From the NCBI RefSeq assembly GCF_022376445.1, contig NW_025955138.1, positions 16,189 through 80,188 of the forward strand: a stretch of 64,000 nucleotides of DNA, given 5' to 3'. The DNA comes from Fomitopsis serialis (Eukaryota; Basidiomycota; Agaricomycetes; Polyporales; Fomitopsidaceae). Position numbers and translations under genes: made by a program. Below the pieces are notes generated by a model. It saw nothing but the letters and a program-made list of their open reading frames with translations, searched no databases and was not told the DNA's origin. Positions 45,739-57,724 of the stretch are shown piece after piece (positions within the stretch are counted from its first letter, which is position 1; each line of letters begins with the position of its first letter).

Positions 45739-46058
45739 GTTGTGAGATGATGAGCGTGAAAAGAGTGAGCGCAGACGATGAAATAGAGGTTGAAAGTCTA
45801 CCTTCAAAGTTTCGCCGATAACAGAAGACCTTGAGCTTCTAAAACAGAGATGCGGAGATGCGCGGAACTGAGGTCCGCACCCTCCGAAGGACCGACGAAG
45901 AGGTTATGGTCTCAAGCGATTCAAAGAGCTATGGGTAGAGGTAGAGCATGAGGGCAGCGTTCCACAACATAGTTAAAGTTCAAGGTGACGTGGTTCTATT
46001 GCAGGGTAGGTAGTCAAGGTACATCCGAGGAACATAACATACGTACAGGGCGCTAAGG

Positions 46059-48905
46059 CTACCAAAAATGTGCATTGCCGGCCCAGCCGTTACGGCCTTC
46101 CTTTGTCCACCTGTCTATCTCTTTGTCCGTGTGCAGAACGATGGAGGCGCGACACCCAGTAAAGTGGAGGTTAAAATGAGTAACGCGCAATGAAGGAAAT
46201 GCGACGAAATCGCCATTTCGAAGAGGAAGGGCCAGGCCGGGCTCATACAGACACAGCTCGCCTCCCTCAAACTCTCCCACCGCCAAGACCACACAGAGTG
46301 ATTTATCCTGCTTGTCTCTGTGAGCCAGAGTGGCCACATTCAGGTTGACAACGAGTGACAGGAAGGGATGGACCAGAGAACTGGCATTCCCCGGTAATAC
46401 CTCCGCGTCCATGCGTAGGTCGTCATATTCCAAGCAAAGCGAGTCCTTGAGCTGTATATATATTCAGCCACTCAGTTCAGTGGGTAGATAGAGAGACGTA
46501 CCTGCTCAGCCATCCATTCAAACAATTTTTGGAAGACGGATTGCAGATTATTGTAGATGTCTTTGTATTTACCGGTGTCTTGCGACGGGTAGGGAAGCAT
46601 TTGACCGTAGTTCGTTCGAGTGTTGTCGTCTTTCTCAATGAGTATGGGGTGTGCGTCGACCGGAACATCGTGTCCCTGTGATAGCCCATTCTCAGCACGA
46701 AGTGACATACCAACAGTAGAACGTTAAACGGATTCACTGACCCTTGTCCTGTGCCGGTTATACCAGGCGAAATGAAGTGCCGCGAAGCTGAAACCTCTTC
46801 CCTCCGATGAGGAGCACGTTTCTTTGAGATTCTCCGCCTGGTCTTCAAAACAAGCGAGCAAGTTTACAGTGAGCATCTCGCGGATCTCTTGCGGCATGTT
46901 GTTGAACACGCATGCAACGAGAGATCCTCTACTATCCTCGATTTGAATGGGACCCCTTTCAAAGGGTGAGATAGACGCAGTTGATAGTTGAGGAACTACT
47001 CACGATGCCAGGTCAGGCTTGATGGCAACATATTCCTTGACTTTCCGTCCACTGGGGCCTTCTGGAGCAGCCGGTGACAGCTACAGACCAGTTGCTACAG
47101 GTGAGAAGGAGCGTACACTGTTGTATGATCAAACGAAGGGAACATACCAGGGCCTGCAATGCCGTGGGCGTTTCTGGTTTCAGCGCTGCTGCAGCCAGCA
47201 AACGCTGAGTCTCCGTCCAAGTGAAGGCTTCTTCAGGTAGATTGGGCACCGGGTACGCACGATGCACATCGAGGCTGAGATCGAAGTCCTTCATTACAAC
47301 GCATATGCCTGGTATGTTGTGATTCGTCATCTCAACATCGGACTGTTCAGCGAGGATCTCGTCCTCATCTTCGTACACATCGGACAAGGGAGAGGGGGAT
47401 CAATCGCGCCCTCAATGTCGCCATTTCGACGGAAGAGATTTTGACTGGCCCGGGTGAGCGGAACCGCATCGCTGGCCGGATCGGGATTGGGAAGCAGGCA
47501 AGCTGCCCATATTTCCAGGTTTCTATCCACGGAAGTAAAGTTACTAGCACACCACGTATAATTAGCAGAGCACAAAGTTCAAAAGGTCTGTGGACGCTCA
47601 CTTGAGTATTAGGGAGCCGAACAATTTATCGGAGTGCTCAAGATTGGAGCAATCAAGCGCGTCCAATGCCACGCCAAGTTCTACCAGCATGGGAGGAGAG
47701 TACAGTGCGTCAAATTGCAGAGGTAGCTGCGCTCGCACGCGGTCTATAGCCGGGATGATACGCTGAATGACTATACTACCTGCCACAGTATCTGCAGACT
47801 AGTGTGAGGTGAGCTGCGCCGGAGTGAGTTAGTACTTACTTGGGTCGGGATCACGTAGAACGTTGGCGACCGTCCAAGCAAAGTCACCAACGGATTGTAT
47901 GACGTCTTTACGCAGATCGGCTAGAATAACCAGCAGGACAGCATAGATAGATCCTGCCAGAGAGGGTGCATAAGCCATATTGCTTGTTTACTGCAACATT
48001 AAGGACATATACGGGCAACCTACCCCCTGTTGCGATCACCAAGAATCTGCTTCCAATCTCGTTCCAGTGGCAGAATGTTCGCTGGCTTGGCGAGGAAGGG
48101 CGACCGCTGATGTGCTTCTCATACACCTGGCATACGCTCAGATTGCTTGCACGTCTTATGCTATCCAAGCAACTTCAGATTAATAAACGCGATGACCAAA
48201 TATGTTTCACTGACTTAGAGGTTTTGCAGACCAACTGCATGTAATGCACAATGACGAGGAAACTGACACATTGGTCAGCGGTTGTAATTCGCGTACATCT
48301 TTGAACAATCAATTCAAGAGTGTTGTCCAGGAATCCGGTTCCATCGTCTCCTTGTTCTAGCAGCGCCCGCACGGATGATAGCTGAGAGCGGCTGCGGTCT
48401 GAGGCTAAGTCGATGGATGCAGAGAGACGTGCAAAGAACACTCTGATGGCTGGCGTTGACTGGTTGAACGGGTCTCGACGCCTCACCCATTTCTTAACTG
48501 AGGAGCCGCTCTTGCAGTGCGGGGGAGGTAGCACTCCTCTGTCTGCTCTTCTCCCAGGTTTGGGGGGTTGCTTGTCAAGCTTTGCGGTCTGAGAGACCCG
48601 GTGATGCGTCGACTTCTTGGAGTTCTGGCAGCAATTTGAACGACGCAGACTGGGTTCTTCATGGCCATCTGAGTTCGGATTGCCTGCAATATGTTGTCAG
48701 ACTACTACGTACAGCACCTGAGTCAATTGCACTCACCGTTGGGTATCTCCTCCCCATCGCCCTTCAAGGCATCGCTGATCAATTGAAGTCTATCCCGCAC
48801 AGCAGGCAGAGCAGAGTGAAAGTCTTCGTACTTCGTCAAGAGCAATTGAAGCGCCTGACTCTCTTCTTCGGAGAGCTTCAGAATGTGTTGTAGTGTGGGA
48901 GTCAT
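46059..48905 (-). CDS. TET/JBP-like Fe(II)/2-oxoglutarate dioxygenase
   Basis: ATG 48905 to stop 46059. Well-supported exons: 48737-48905, 47840-47953, 47602-47791, 47148-47522, 47004-47080, 46742-46956, 46502-46675, 46059-46451; those between 48233 and 48683 and near 48024-48166 have one uncertain edge. The C-terminal double-stranded beta-helix shows AHRDKQD (Fe-binding His and Asp), GEFEGGELCLYEPG, RNGDFVAFPS, THFNLHF (second Fe His) and CRASIVLH (2-oxoglutarate Arg). Before it is FAALHFAWYNRH and TNYGQMLPYPS, as in fungal TET/JBP proteins linked to transposons. The family oxidises 5-methylcytosine. The N-terminal region is helical. Frame breaks are possible near 47390 and 46921, so this may be a recent pseudogene. 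The catalytic exon is fully open. Confidence 0.78.
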
Positions 48906-49016
48906 GACGACGTAGAAGTTATTAGGCGCCGATGTCCCGAGGGTAGTATGAGTTGGAACACATTTGGAACACGTTACAAGCAATACATTTCATGCTACAA
49001 ATACGTACAGCTACAT

Positions 49017-50214
49017 CTATGGCCATCCAAACCACTGTCTGAGTTGAGCTTGAGCGAGAGACTGAGCAAAGTACACCATGCTTTTCGACCAGTCCATGGA
49101 TAGCCACTGCAGGCCGTCAGCCCCCAGCCTGTTGTACAATTGGCTGTCTTCGAACCACCCTCGATCGTCCGTATCAGATTCATCGTCGTTGAAGGCCGCG
49201 AAATCGTTGACCTCGCCCAGTAGGACGTTGATTCGACGTCTGTCAGAGGTGCTGAGGTCGTCTTGTAGGTCATCGAGGTCGTCAAGGTTGTCGAGGTCGT
49301 CGATGGAGTTGAGGAGGCTCAACTCCTGGGACATGATGGTTATGTTGTACCTAGCCGCGGCCAGGTAACCTTTGAAGACATTGTAGAAAAACGCCCTGGC
49401 CTTCCCAGAGCATTTTTCGAAGTCGAGGCTTTCGCCGTTTGGCGTGATGGCCTGCTGAACGTCAGTTCAGCTCAGTCTAGATGGAGAGGGGGCACTCACC
49501 ATGTGCCCAAAGTAAAGCTTGAGTTCCCTCGCTGTCCACTTCTCGCATCCAGGGTATGGAGGGCGTTGTCGTAGCGCGTTGTACGACACCGATGGGATGA
49601 AGATGGCGTACCCGCTTAGAGCTCCTACGATCGCATGGCGATTGAAACTGATGTGGGGCGTGGTATGCTCCCTGTTGACCTTCCTCAACGCCTGAACCTC
49701 CCGTGCCCTATGCAGATGCCATGTGGCGGCGCTGCTGCCAGTCCCTTCAGTCCCCATGAAGCCCCAGAGGCCCCAGGAAGAGGGGTCCCTTTTGTCCTGG
49801 TTGCCTGCCTGCTCCTTCCACTGCCTCAGCACCTCAGGCTCAGGCTTCTTCATTTGGCCCTCCGATGCAGCGAAGAAGATGGTCCCAAGAACGGCATGGG
49901 CGCCGGCGTCGCATTCCTCTACCAGCTGCTCAACAATCAGTGGGCAAGGTGGCTCAGTTCCGATGGCGGCTCACCTTGTTGACTCCATGGGCCATGCTCT
50001 CCGAGGAGTGAACCTCCACATAGAGGCCCTTGGCGGGGTGTAGGCCCACCATGAGTCTGACCACACAGTCTGGCCGGAAACCGCCAACAGAGAGCTCATC
50101 GTTGGTGGTGGTGGGCTCTGTCATGCCCGCCAGAGATGCGCAGTCCTGGGAGCACAGATCAATGAATCTGTGAGCGAGGTGCTGGACACCGATGTGAACA
50201 TCGCCTACCGCCAT
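49017..50214 (-). CDS. Gene E: intact unknown protein upstream of the TET/JBP-like gene (366 aa)
   Basis: Three exons, 49975-50214, 49500-49925 and 49017-49451 (240, 426 and 435 nt, all phase 0), joined by 48-49 nt GT-AG introns. ATG is at 50214 and TAG at 49017. Features: an N-terminal segment with FRPDCVVRLMVGLHPAKGLY; a Trp-rich middle (SSWGLWGFMG); SFNRHAIVGALSGYAIFIPS; KWTARELKLYFGHM; then a strongly acidic Asp/Leu stretch (NSIDDLDNLDDLDDLQDD). The stop lies 111 nt before the TET-like ATG on the same strand. I recognise no domain. An undamaged frame among decayed elements suggests function. A role as partner of the oxygenase is inference from position only. Confidence 0.7.
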
Positions 50215-50639
50215 CGCGGGTGTGAAGGAGAGGCGGACAGGCCATCAGGAAAATCCAGATTCCGCAATGTGTAATAAATTGTGTCAAATTGTTGCTAACA
50301 CGTCTCATGAGTACTCACCGAACTCCGCGAGCTAATTCTGTGATAATAACATCTACTGGATACAGTATTAGTACATGTATGATCCTATTAGACACAGTGA
50401 CGAGGTTGTTCCCTAATTGTTGCTAAAGTGGTACATCATACAACGTGCACGATGCTTGTTACGAGTAGTTCAACAATGATTCTATTGCTGTGTGGTATGA
50501 CTGAATACAAATGCTGTATGCTACACTAAGCAACGCAACAGTCAATGGTCGACAAGGCCATCTTCAACATAATGACGACAACTCCTATGTGTTAGCTATT
50601 CTACGAATCCCCATAGCATCTCACACCCAAGCCATTACT
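50215..50639. other. Upstream region of gene E; no gene seen
   Basis: AT-rich spacer before gene E. No ORF or clear promoter motif is recognised. Confidence 0.4.
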
Positions 50640-53600
50640 CGTGACGGTCACCATACAGATCACGCACGAGTGCGGGTCATGCAAACCACGAGTGGGGTTA
50701 ATGGGCGCCAGGTTCGTACACATGGGGGATGCACAAATGAGTATGCGGGCGCGCGGGCGGTAGCGGATATTCCGGCGCGTGGTCAGGTCAATACGCGGGT
50801 GGGTAGGGTAGGCAAGCATGCAGGCGGGCGTGCAAATATGTGGGCAGGTGGATAGGCAAGTGCATGAGTAGGCCAGAGAATGGACGGGCAAGCCAGGGAA
50901 GTAAGTGGAGTGATACTACGATGAGCAAGTTGTGGATGAGTAGATGCGTAGACAGACGCACGACTGGACAGGCAGCAGGCGGGCGGGCGAGTGAGTGGCG
51001 CACTGTGGCTGCTGGCGGATGGGGTGCGGGGACGTGAGATGTTGGCAGGGAGGGCGACAGGAGACCTGTGCAATGTGGCCGTGTGTGGTCCAAACTCTGA
51101 TGAGGCGGCGGACGGTGTGAGACGGGGATGCAGTCGCGCATCGTGGCTGCTGGTGGGCAGGGCGCGGGGACGTGAGACTGCGACGGGACGACGAACGGAG
51201 TGAGAAGAGACGCCAGGTAGAAGCCAGGACTCGGGAGCGAGTAGACGGTCGAAGATGGCGTGAGGGAGGTAGGGAGAGTGTCGAGGGCGGAGGGTGGCGA
51301 GCGGTCGCCATCCATTTTCGGGATGGCGAGACGGACCGGATTAGGCAGTGTTGTATCGGATATGACAGGAGGCGGGCGCGGACGAGTAGATTTGGACGTG
51401 AGGAGTGTGGCGGGGACCTGACGGGGGGTAAGATGGTTGTGCAGACAGAGTAGAACTATGATCAGGAGGTCAACAAGTGCCGGGTACTAGTCGAACGAAG
51501 AGGCAGGCGGGAGGGCAAACAATGCGGCAGGCAAAAAGGCATCCATATGAGTGAGGAAGGGGCAGGCGAGTAGGTAGATAGGCAGAGCGAGCGAGTGGGT
51601 AAATGCCGGCGAACGAGTGAGCAGACCATCAAAAGGCTGCGGATAACCAGACGAGCAGGCACACTGGCCGGTGGCGAGTAGGCGCGATGAATTGACTGTT
51701 CGTCGATATGCCGGGTCGCACGGGCGCACGGGCAGCACTAGGGAACTGTGACAAGTAGGGCGGGGAGTATTAGAGTCCGAGTCAGGAGTCAACAAAGGCG
51801 TACGTACCTCTGACTTACAAGCTGTTGTGCGCACCCTTGCTATGGTCATCCCTCTCCTCGTATTCGTCATTCAATCTGCCGCCCCTCCTCGTCCTTCGTC
51901 TTGCTGTCCCTTCCATCCCACGCTCGTCATGTTAGATGCGCATCGCGCGAGCCCGAGTTCGCCTGGCCAAGTTGCATGCCCCAGAGACACGCAGGTTCGA
52001 GAAGAGGCGGTCGAGCGCGCAGTAGATCTGCTGAGATAGACCACAAGTCTCTTGAGGTGCGGTTGGGCAGGCGTCGTGAGGCGTCGTGGCTGGTCGTAAG
52101 TAGCTCAGAACTTACGCCGGCGCTTGCTGCTAGCGCGAACCACATATGCGCGGGAAAGGCCGGAACCGGCGCTTGGGACTTTGTGCTCTCACGGCGCGAC
52201 GACGTTTGCGCCCATTCTCTCATCCTAACCTTCGCCACAGCATTCAAAAGCTGAAGCTGAAGATTTAACGGCCCCGAGACGACACGCCGCAATGAGCGCA
52301 GACAAAGGAAGCGGAGGACGAGGGGTTGGAGTGGTGAACAAAAGGAATGCGGAGGCACGAAAAATACTTGAAGGTGAGTCTTCAGCGCACTCACTGATGA
52401 TTCTTGTTCCCAACTCTTCGCTGTGTGAGTAGGTGCATCAATGAGCAACGAGCTCGCGGTGCCTACTTGCCTGCTCGTCTGCGCATCCCGCGTATTTGTG
52501 CTTCCCATCCGTTGGCCCTCTCACGCCCGCCCGTTCATGCCTGCCTGCCCTAACTAGCGTTTTTACTTGTCTGTCCTCGCCGACTGTCTCGCCTGCTGCC
52601 CTCGCCTTCATGCTTGTACCCTCCCTCCCGCTCTCGCCCGATTACTCATCCTTGCCTGCTCGCCGTTGCTCTCACACGCCTGCTCGCTCGCCCACTCGGT
52701 TGCCCGCTCTCATCTGCTCAGGCTCGCCTTCTCGCCAACTCGCTCGTCCACTTCCTTGCCTGTCCGCCGCCGTCTTGCCCACTGGCATACTCCCCTGCTT
52801 GTTCACTGATCTGCCGGCTCATCTGCCAGCTTGCCAGTCCGCCCGCACTCGTTGCCCACCCTCGCCTCGCCTACTACCCGCCCTTCTTCGCCATCTTGCT
52901 ATCTCACACATCCACCTGTTCTTAACTGCTTGTCATCACCCCCATACTAGGTAAACTGTAGCACGCCGTTCTTCTCGTGCCCGCGCCCTCGACTTCTCGC
53001 GCCCACCCTCGGTTCAGAGCCTGCCTCTTGCCTGTACACTCGCTCGCGGCTTCTCGACTGCCCGCCTGTTCTTGTCCACCCACCCGTACTCACGCACTGT
53101 TTCTTAGCCGAATGGAAGCTGCTCCGGGAAGTGCTCGGGAAGGATGTGCTCTGCGTCGTGTTCGCATCCTATTGGTGCACGAGGATGATCTCCTCGGGCC
53201 TGGGAGCACAAAACGACGCCTGCATCGTGACCGTGCTACCAGGACGATCACTGATCAATGACCATACTGCACACCGCAGCCGACGAACACACCACGGGCC
53301 TGGGCGCAGCGACGACCGGACGGCCGGCGTGGAGTGCGGGGACGGGCGAGAGCGAGGCGAGGGCGAGGGCGAGGGCGCGATGAGGGCGAGGGTGAGGGTC
53401 TACAGGCGAGTGCAGGCATACGCGCGCGGGCTCACTCACGGCAGGTGCAGGACACGTCAATGTGCTGCGCGACGCGTACGACGACCGCGAGCACGCATAC
53501 AAAGCCGACAAACAGTCAGGAGCCATCGGGCGGACGGGTGGACGGGCGGGCGTGCGAGCAGAATGGCAAGCGAGCGGGACGGCGAGCGAGCGAGTGAGTT

Positions 53601-54600
53601 GGCGGGTGGACGAGCGTTAGCAACAACGGGCGGCGACTGGCGCGGACCAACAACACAAGCACGTCAATCACGAGCGTGCTGGGCGAATGCCCAGCATGCA
53701 GACGTGGCCGGCGAGCGCACAGGCAGGCGGGCGGGCCAGTGGGAACACGAGCGCACAGGCAGACGAGCGCACAGGCAGGCGAGCGGGACAGCGGGCAGGC
53801 AAGTGGGATAGCGAGCGCGCGGACGGGCGGACGAGCGACCGAACAGACGAGCGACCGAACAGACGAGCGACCGAACGGACGAGCGGGAAAGCGAACGAGT
53901 AGGCGGCCAGGCAGGCGGATGGGACGTTGGGCAGGGAAGTAGGCAAGCGGGAACAGAGGAGGGCGGATGCCCTGCACAGTCATGGCCGATAGGCGGGCGG
54001 GCGGTCACACAACAGGCAACGACGCACACAGCAACCGCGCGCAGAACACGGTTTGACGAACGTACGCGCAGGTGAGTCAGCACGGCACGCATATCGACCA
54101 CGAGCGCGCAGGGTGAATGCCCAGCACACAGTCATGGCCGATCAGCGGCGAGCGAAGGGTGGGTGCAGACACCAACGAGCAAACGGGAGGGCTCGCAGGC
54201 GGCATGTGCAGACGGGACGCAGGACGGGAAGACGAGAAGACGGGTGGGCGAAAGGCTCGCTGGCACGCGCGAGTCGATGGTGGGTACGCACGGGCGAGGA
54301 AGATGGTGGGGAGCACAGCGAGGAGTCAGGACAACGGGTGCCGCCCGCTTTCCTGCGCAATCGCTCGCTCGCCCACCCGCCCGCCTACGCGAGCCTCTCC
54401 GCCCTTCTGCCCACTCCCTCTGCTTGCCCACCCGTACATGGACCCGCAGACCCGCGAACCTGCACATGACCCGTACCCGTGTAGCGGGTACGGGTACGGG
54501 TAAGCCCCCGGCAATTCACAGCCTGCGACGGGTCTGTACCCGGGGCGGGTATGGGTACACATCAGCACACCCGCGGGTAGAGTCCTACCACTGGCACGGC
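50640..54600. repeat. GC-rich low-complexity region with switching strand skew
   Basis: Degenerate GCGGGCGAGCGAG-like sequence. The plus strand is G-rich at 50700-51700, C-rich at 52470-53110 and 54360-54470, and G-rich again at 53280-54340. Tandem units include a 16-mer ACGAGCGACCGAACAG three times (53831-53878) and a block with ATGCCCAGCA...GTCATGGCCGAT near 53690, 53967 and 54117. Long ORFs in it read as Ala/Arg/Gly or Pro/Leu/Ser on either strand and are composition artefacts. The end (54470-54580) is rich in ACCCGT/ACGGGT words, like the subterminal repeats of hAT elements. Confidence 0.6.
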
Positions 54601-55177
54601 GGGGCTGGGCACGCATATACCTACGCTCGTTTGATACTGAACCTACTTACCATCACTATATTGGCACCCAATCAATTAGTATGATCCTACATGGTGTGAT
54701 ACGATGTCACTACAGCCGCTACGCCGTGATTGGTGGGAAGTATTGTGTGTATAGTATGAAATAGCATGCAGATTTGTGAGATAACATAGCCTCACCGAGA
54801 CCACATCCTCCATGAAGTAGTGAGAATCCGTTCTCCATGAGTGTTGTTTAGATCTAATTAGGAAGGGGGCAACGTAAAGTTATCTAATCTCTAATTCAGC
54901 TAATTAGGTCACATTTTGCGCGATTATGCCTCATTATGCATTATGAGTTCTCATTCGCGAATCCAGATTTTCCTGATGGCCAATCCGCCCAGTGCTGCAC
55001 GCGCTGCACGCAGTGCAAGTCCGCATGTCCTTCTCTTCTCACAGAGAAGGGACTTCGGACTTAACGCGGGACTCAGCGTCCCACTCGGGCGCTCTTGGGG
55101 TGGCATTCTCTGGCCAGAGGCATAAAGCAGACACGGGTATCATATCATCGTTGAAGTAGTTCCAGTGCATATACATA
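54601..55177. other. Non-coding spacer before gene B
   Basis: AT-rich and without a supported gene. It ends at the stop codon of gene B. Confidence 0.4.
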
Positions 55178-56879
55178 CTACACTATGACGTCGTACCTGG
55201 ACAGCCCCTCAGTCTTGTAAGGACTCGCCGCCGCAAGCCGTGTGACCCTGCGCTTGCCCGCCCTGACTGACACGATCCCCTCCAAAACCTGGAACACGAC
55301 CTGTTGCAGGTCGCTCGCGAGGGATTGCGGGAGGATGCGGAGGAGCGCCGTACGGTACTCCTCATCCGTTACGGTGTGCTTTGGATAGGTGGAGCTGGGT
55401 GAGGCGGTTGTCCGTGCTTCAGCGGCATAGCCGTCGACGATTGAGCGGACACATTGCGCGAATATCGTCCATCGATCCGGTGGGAAGACGCTCGGTCCAT
55501 TGCGCATGGACGTCAACCACTGCCAAGTAATCAATATTGTCAGTTTAGTGAGAGACAGCGGTATGAACACTTACCATGAAGCGGTCGCTGTTGGACCAGT
55601 CCGTCACAGAGGTGGCGGATCTCGCTTGCTCCACGAATGCAGGAAACAGCTCACGTTCGTAGTATGCCGTGCAACACACCATCTGGGGCGGAGGACCTTT
55701 GGGATAACGAATATTCAGGTTGCTGGCCTTGTTGATGGTGTTGAGATGGAGTATTAGCAGGCGTAAAGCGTTGGGGAAGTACAGCTTGTCAGGGGTGGTG
55801 ATCTCGTCGACCTCGGCGACAAGGGCAACAAGAAATCCTTGCAGCCCGCAGAGGGCGTTAGACTCCACGACCCACGCCAGCTATTCCAGGCTTTAAAACA
55901 AAACCAGAAGTAGTACAAATGTACGGGACGTACCTTCTTGGTTTCATACAGGAACTCTTCGGAGCTCTGAGCAACTACACAGAAGAAGGGCATTGACGCC
56001 GCATTGCTACGGGGTTCCTTGAGCACAGTGTTGTACCTGAAGCTGAAGTGCACGTCCGGGGCTTTCACAACCATGTCGGACGGTATGGTCAACGCAGACT
56101 GAATGGGGTTGAGATCGCTCTCTTTGAACGTGTTGCCGAAGCGCTTTGTCATAGAGTACGCCATGTCCTCTTGGAAGGTCGGCGCAATGACGACGGCTTT
56201 ACCCTGCTTAGGCCAGAAGTCCATTCTAGAGATAGTCAGGTACTCATCTCATATTCACATTACGTATTGCTGCTCACCTTATACATCGTATGAACAGCAA
56301 CCAACACCGGTACTCTCCCTCGCCCAACTCCCACTCCCGCATAGCATCCACCTTCTTCTGCATGAGCTCATACAGCTGCTCATTCATACCGTCTGTAATG
56401 TCCTGACAATGATGTTACATGACGGCCGCATCATAGCCTACTAGTAATGTTACCTTCGTCACCCAGCCTTCGCAACCGGCATTCTGCCACTCCAGCTGAA
56501 GGTTCCAAATCTGAGTGAAGTATTTGGAAAGCCGGTATTCGTCTCCTTCGCAAAGGTCTGGGCTCCTGATGAGTTTGAGAAATTGAGGCATTATGTCGGC
56601 GGAAGTGGGACCAGAGGAGGGAGAGATCGCCAGGGAGCGCCGGGAGTAGTCCTCGCGAGATATAGATTTTGGGAGAGTCACGGCATACCCTTGGTCCTCG
56701 TCCAAAGAGCGGCTGGGCGAGTAGAGGGCCACCTCGACGGGATGGTGAAGATCGACGGGTGTGCCAGGCTCAGTGTAGTCTGAGTCGGAACCAGGTATAC
56801 TGCACCCAGAGCCGTAGTCGTCTGAGCCGGGCACGGACCCGCTGTCAGAGTTACTTTCCAAGCTTGATTGTCCCTGCAT
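55178..56879 (-). CDS. Gene B: intact Plavaka-linked unknown protein (496 aa)
   Basis: Five exons on the minus strand: 56454-56879, 56278-56402, 55934-56225, 55575-55880, 55178-55519. All introns are GT-AG (51-55 nt) and phases agree, giving 1,491 nt, 496 residues plus stop. The N-terminus is Ser/Gly/Asp/Pro-rich and acidic (about 60 residues). Then WNLQLEWQNAGCEGWVTK, MNEQLYELMQKKVDAMREWE, MDFWPKQGKAVVIAPTF, APDVHFSFRYN, FFCVVAQSSEEFLYETKK, PNALRLLILHLNTINKASN, DWSNSDRFMV and a C-terminal helical region ending ASPYKTEGLSRYDVIV. No signal peptide, membrane segment or known domain is visible. It is homologous to gene A along its length and likewise stands head to head with a Plavaka transposase. 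I infer an accessory protein of that transposon. Confidence 0.8.
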
Positions 56880-57182
56880 GGAGAGTTTACGGTCGACAAC
56901 CTAGTCGGACAAGGCTGCGTCGATGGAGAGAAGGGGCGACGTGCATGGGAACAGCTTTGGAATAACAGACGCAATCCCATGTTGTCGGCGCTAACCACCG
57001 ACTTAAGCTTGTTGCAACTCAGTTCCTTCTCTCACTGGGCCGCGAACTCACTGCTGGGCACGTACTGCTCAAATATGCTCAAATATCGAAGATATCACTT
57101 ACCTCAGTGCCCCTGAACAGATTTGAGGTGTACCTACTCACCCAGTATCGTCCAGAGTGAGGAAAAGGATGTTTGCCATGCG

Positions 57183-57204
57183 TTGCAAACACCATATAAG
57201 GCAA
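57183..57204 (+). promoter_or_regulatory. Conserved TATA-type box before Plavaka copy 2
   Basis: TTGCAAACACC then ATATAAGGCAA; 20 of 22 positions match 22328-22349. It lies 521 nt before the transposase ATG. Downstream, an ATG at 57237 opens a short frame ending at a GTGAGT donor after MSSSDSMYGW, so the leader may be spliced or carry a small upstream exon. Confidence 0.6.
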
Positions 57205-57724
57205 TTCCTACGCACCACTCAAGCATTCGGCCAACATGTCCTCTTCAGACAGCATGTACGGTTGGTGAGTGAGCACGGTTGAGAATGCAGATGACCGCAC
57301 CTGATGTACCCTCAATGAGCTTGCTGTGAGATAGGTGGCAACCGTTAGAAGGCAGGGAGGACAGCAGCTGTACTTACTACCGCGCTCCCTGTCATGACCA
57401 TCCTGTAGTGTGCAGTTACCACGGCAATTGGAAGGCGTATTCTATTTGCTTTGATCTAGTCAGAGCCTTCAGCTGCTACCATTCTATGGCAAGGATTGCG
57501 CAGAGACGAGGAGGTCAGTGTCCAGGCAGGCGTCGTGTCGTGGGGAATTGAAGGGATCTTAGGCGATATGATGCGCTCACGCTCTGATTGGAAGCGCTCT
57601 GTAGCTCGTCGGGGACGCATCATCAACTTCGAACTGGTTTGAACTTTAGGTGAATTGTTTTTTTGTGTGTAGCCAACGGAACCTCACCAGTCCATCAGTC
57701 CAACTTGAAAGTGGTGTTCGCATC

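Noticed and set aside
42972..50214. A KDZ transposase next to the TET-like gene
   Set aside because: I looked for KDZ-type motifs in the neighbouring genes, because fungal TET/JBP genes are often linked to it, but saw none in this window.
54410..54620. A second hAT terminus with ACCCGT repeats
   Set aside because: The subterminal-like repeats are clear, but I could not find a matching opposite TIR or an 8-bp duplication, so no element was called.
50511..54684. Many ORFs up to 226 codons in the low-complexity region
   Set aside because: They occur in all frames on both strands and follow base composition. None has a recognisable domain.
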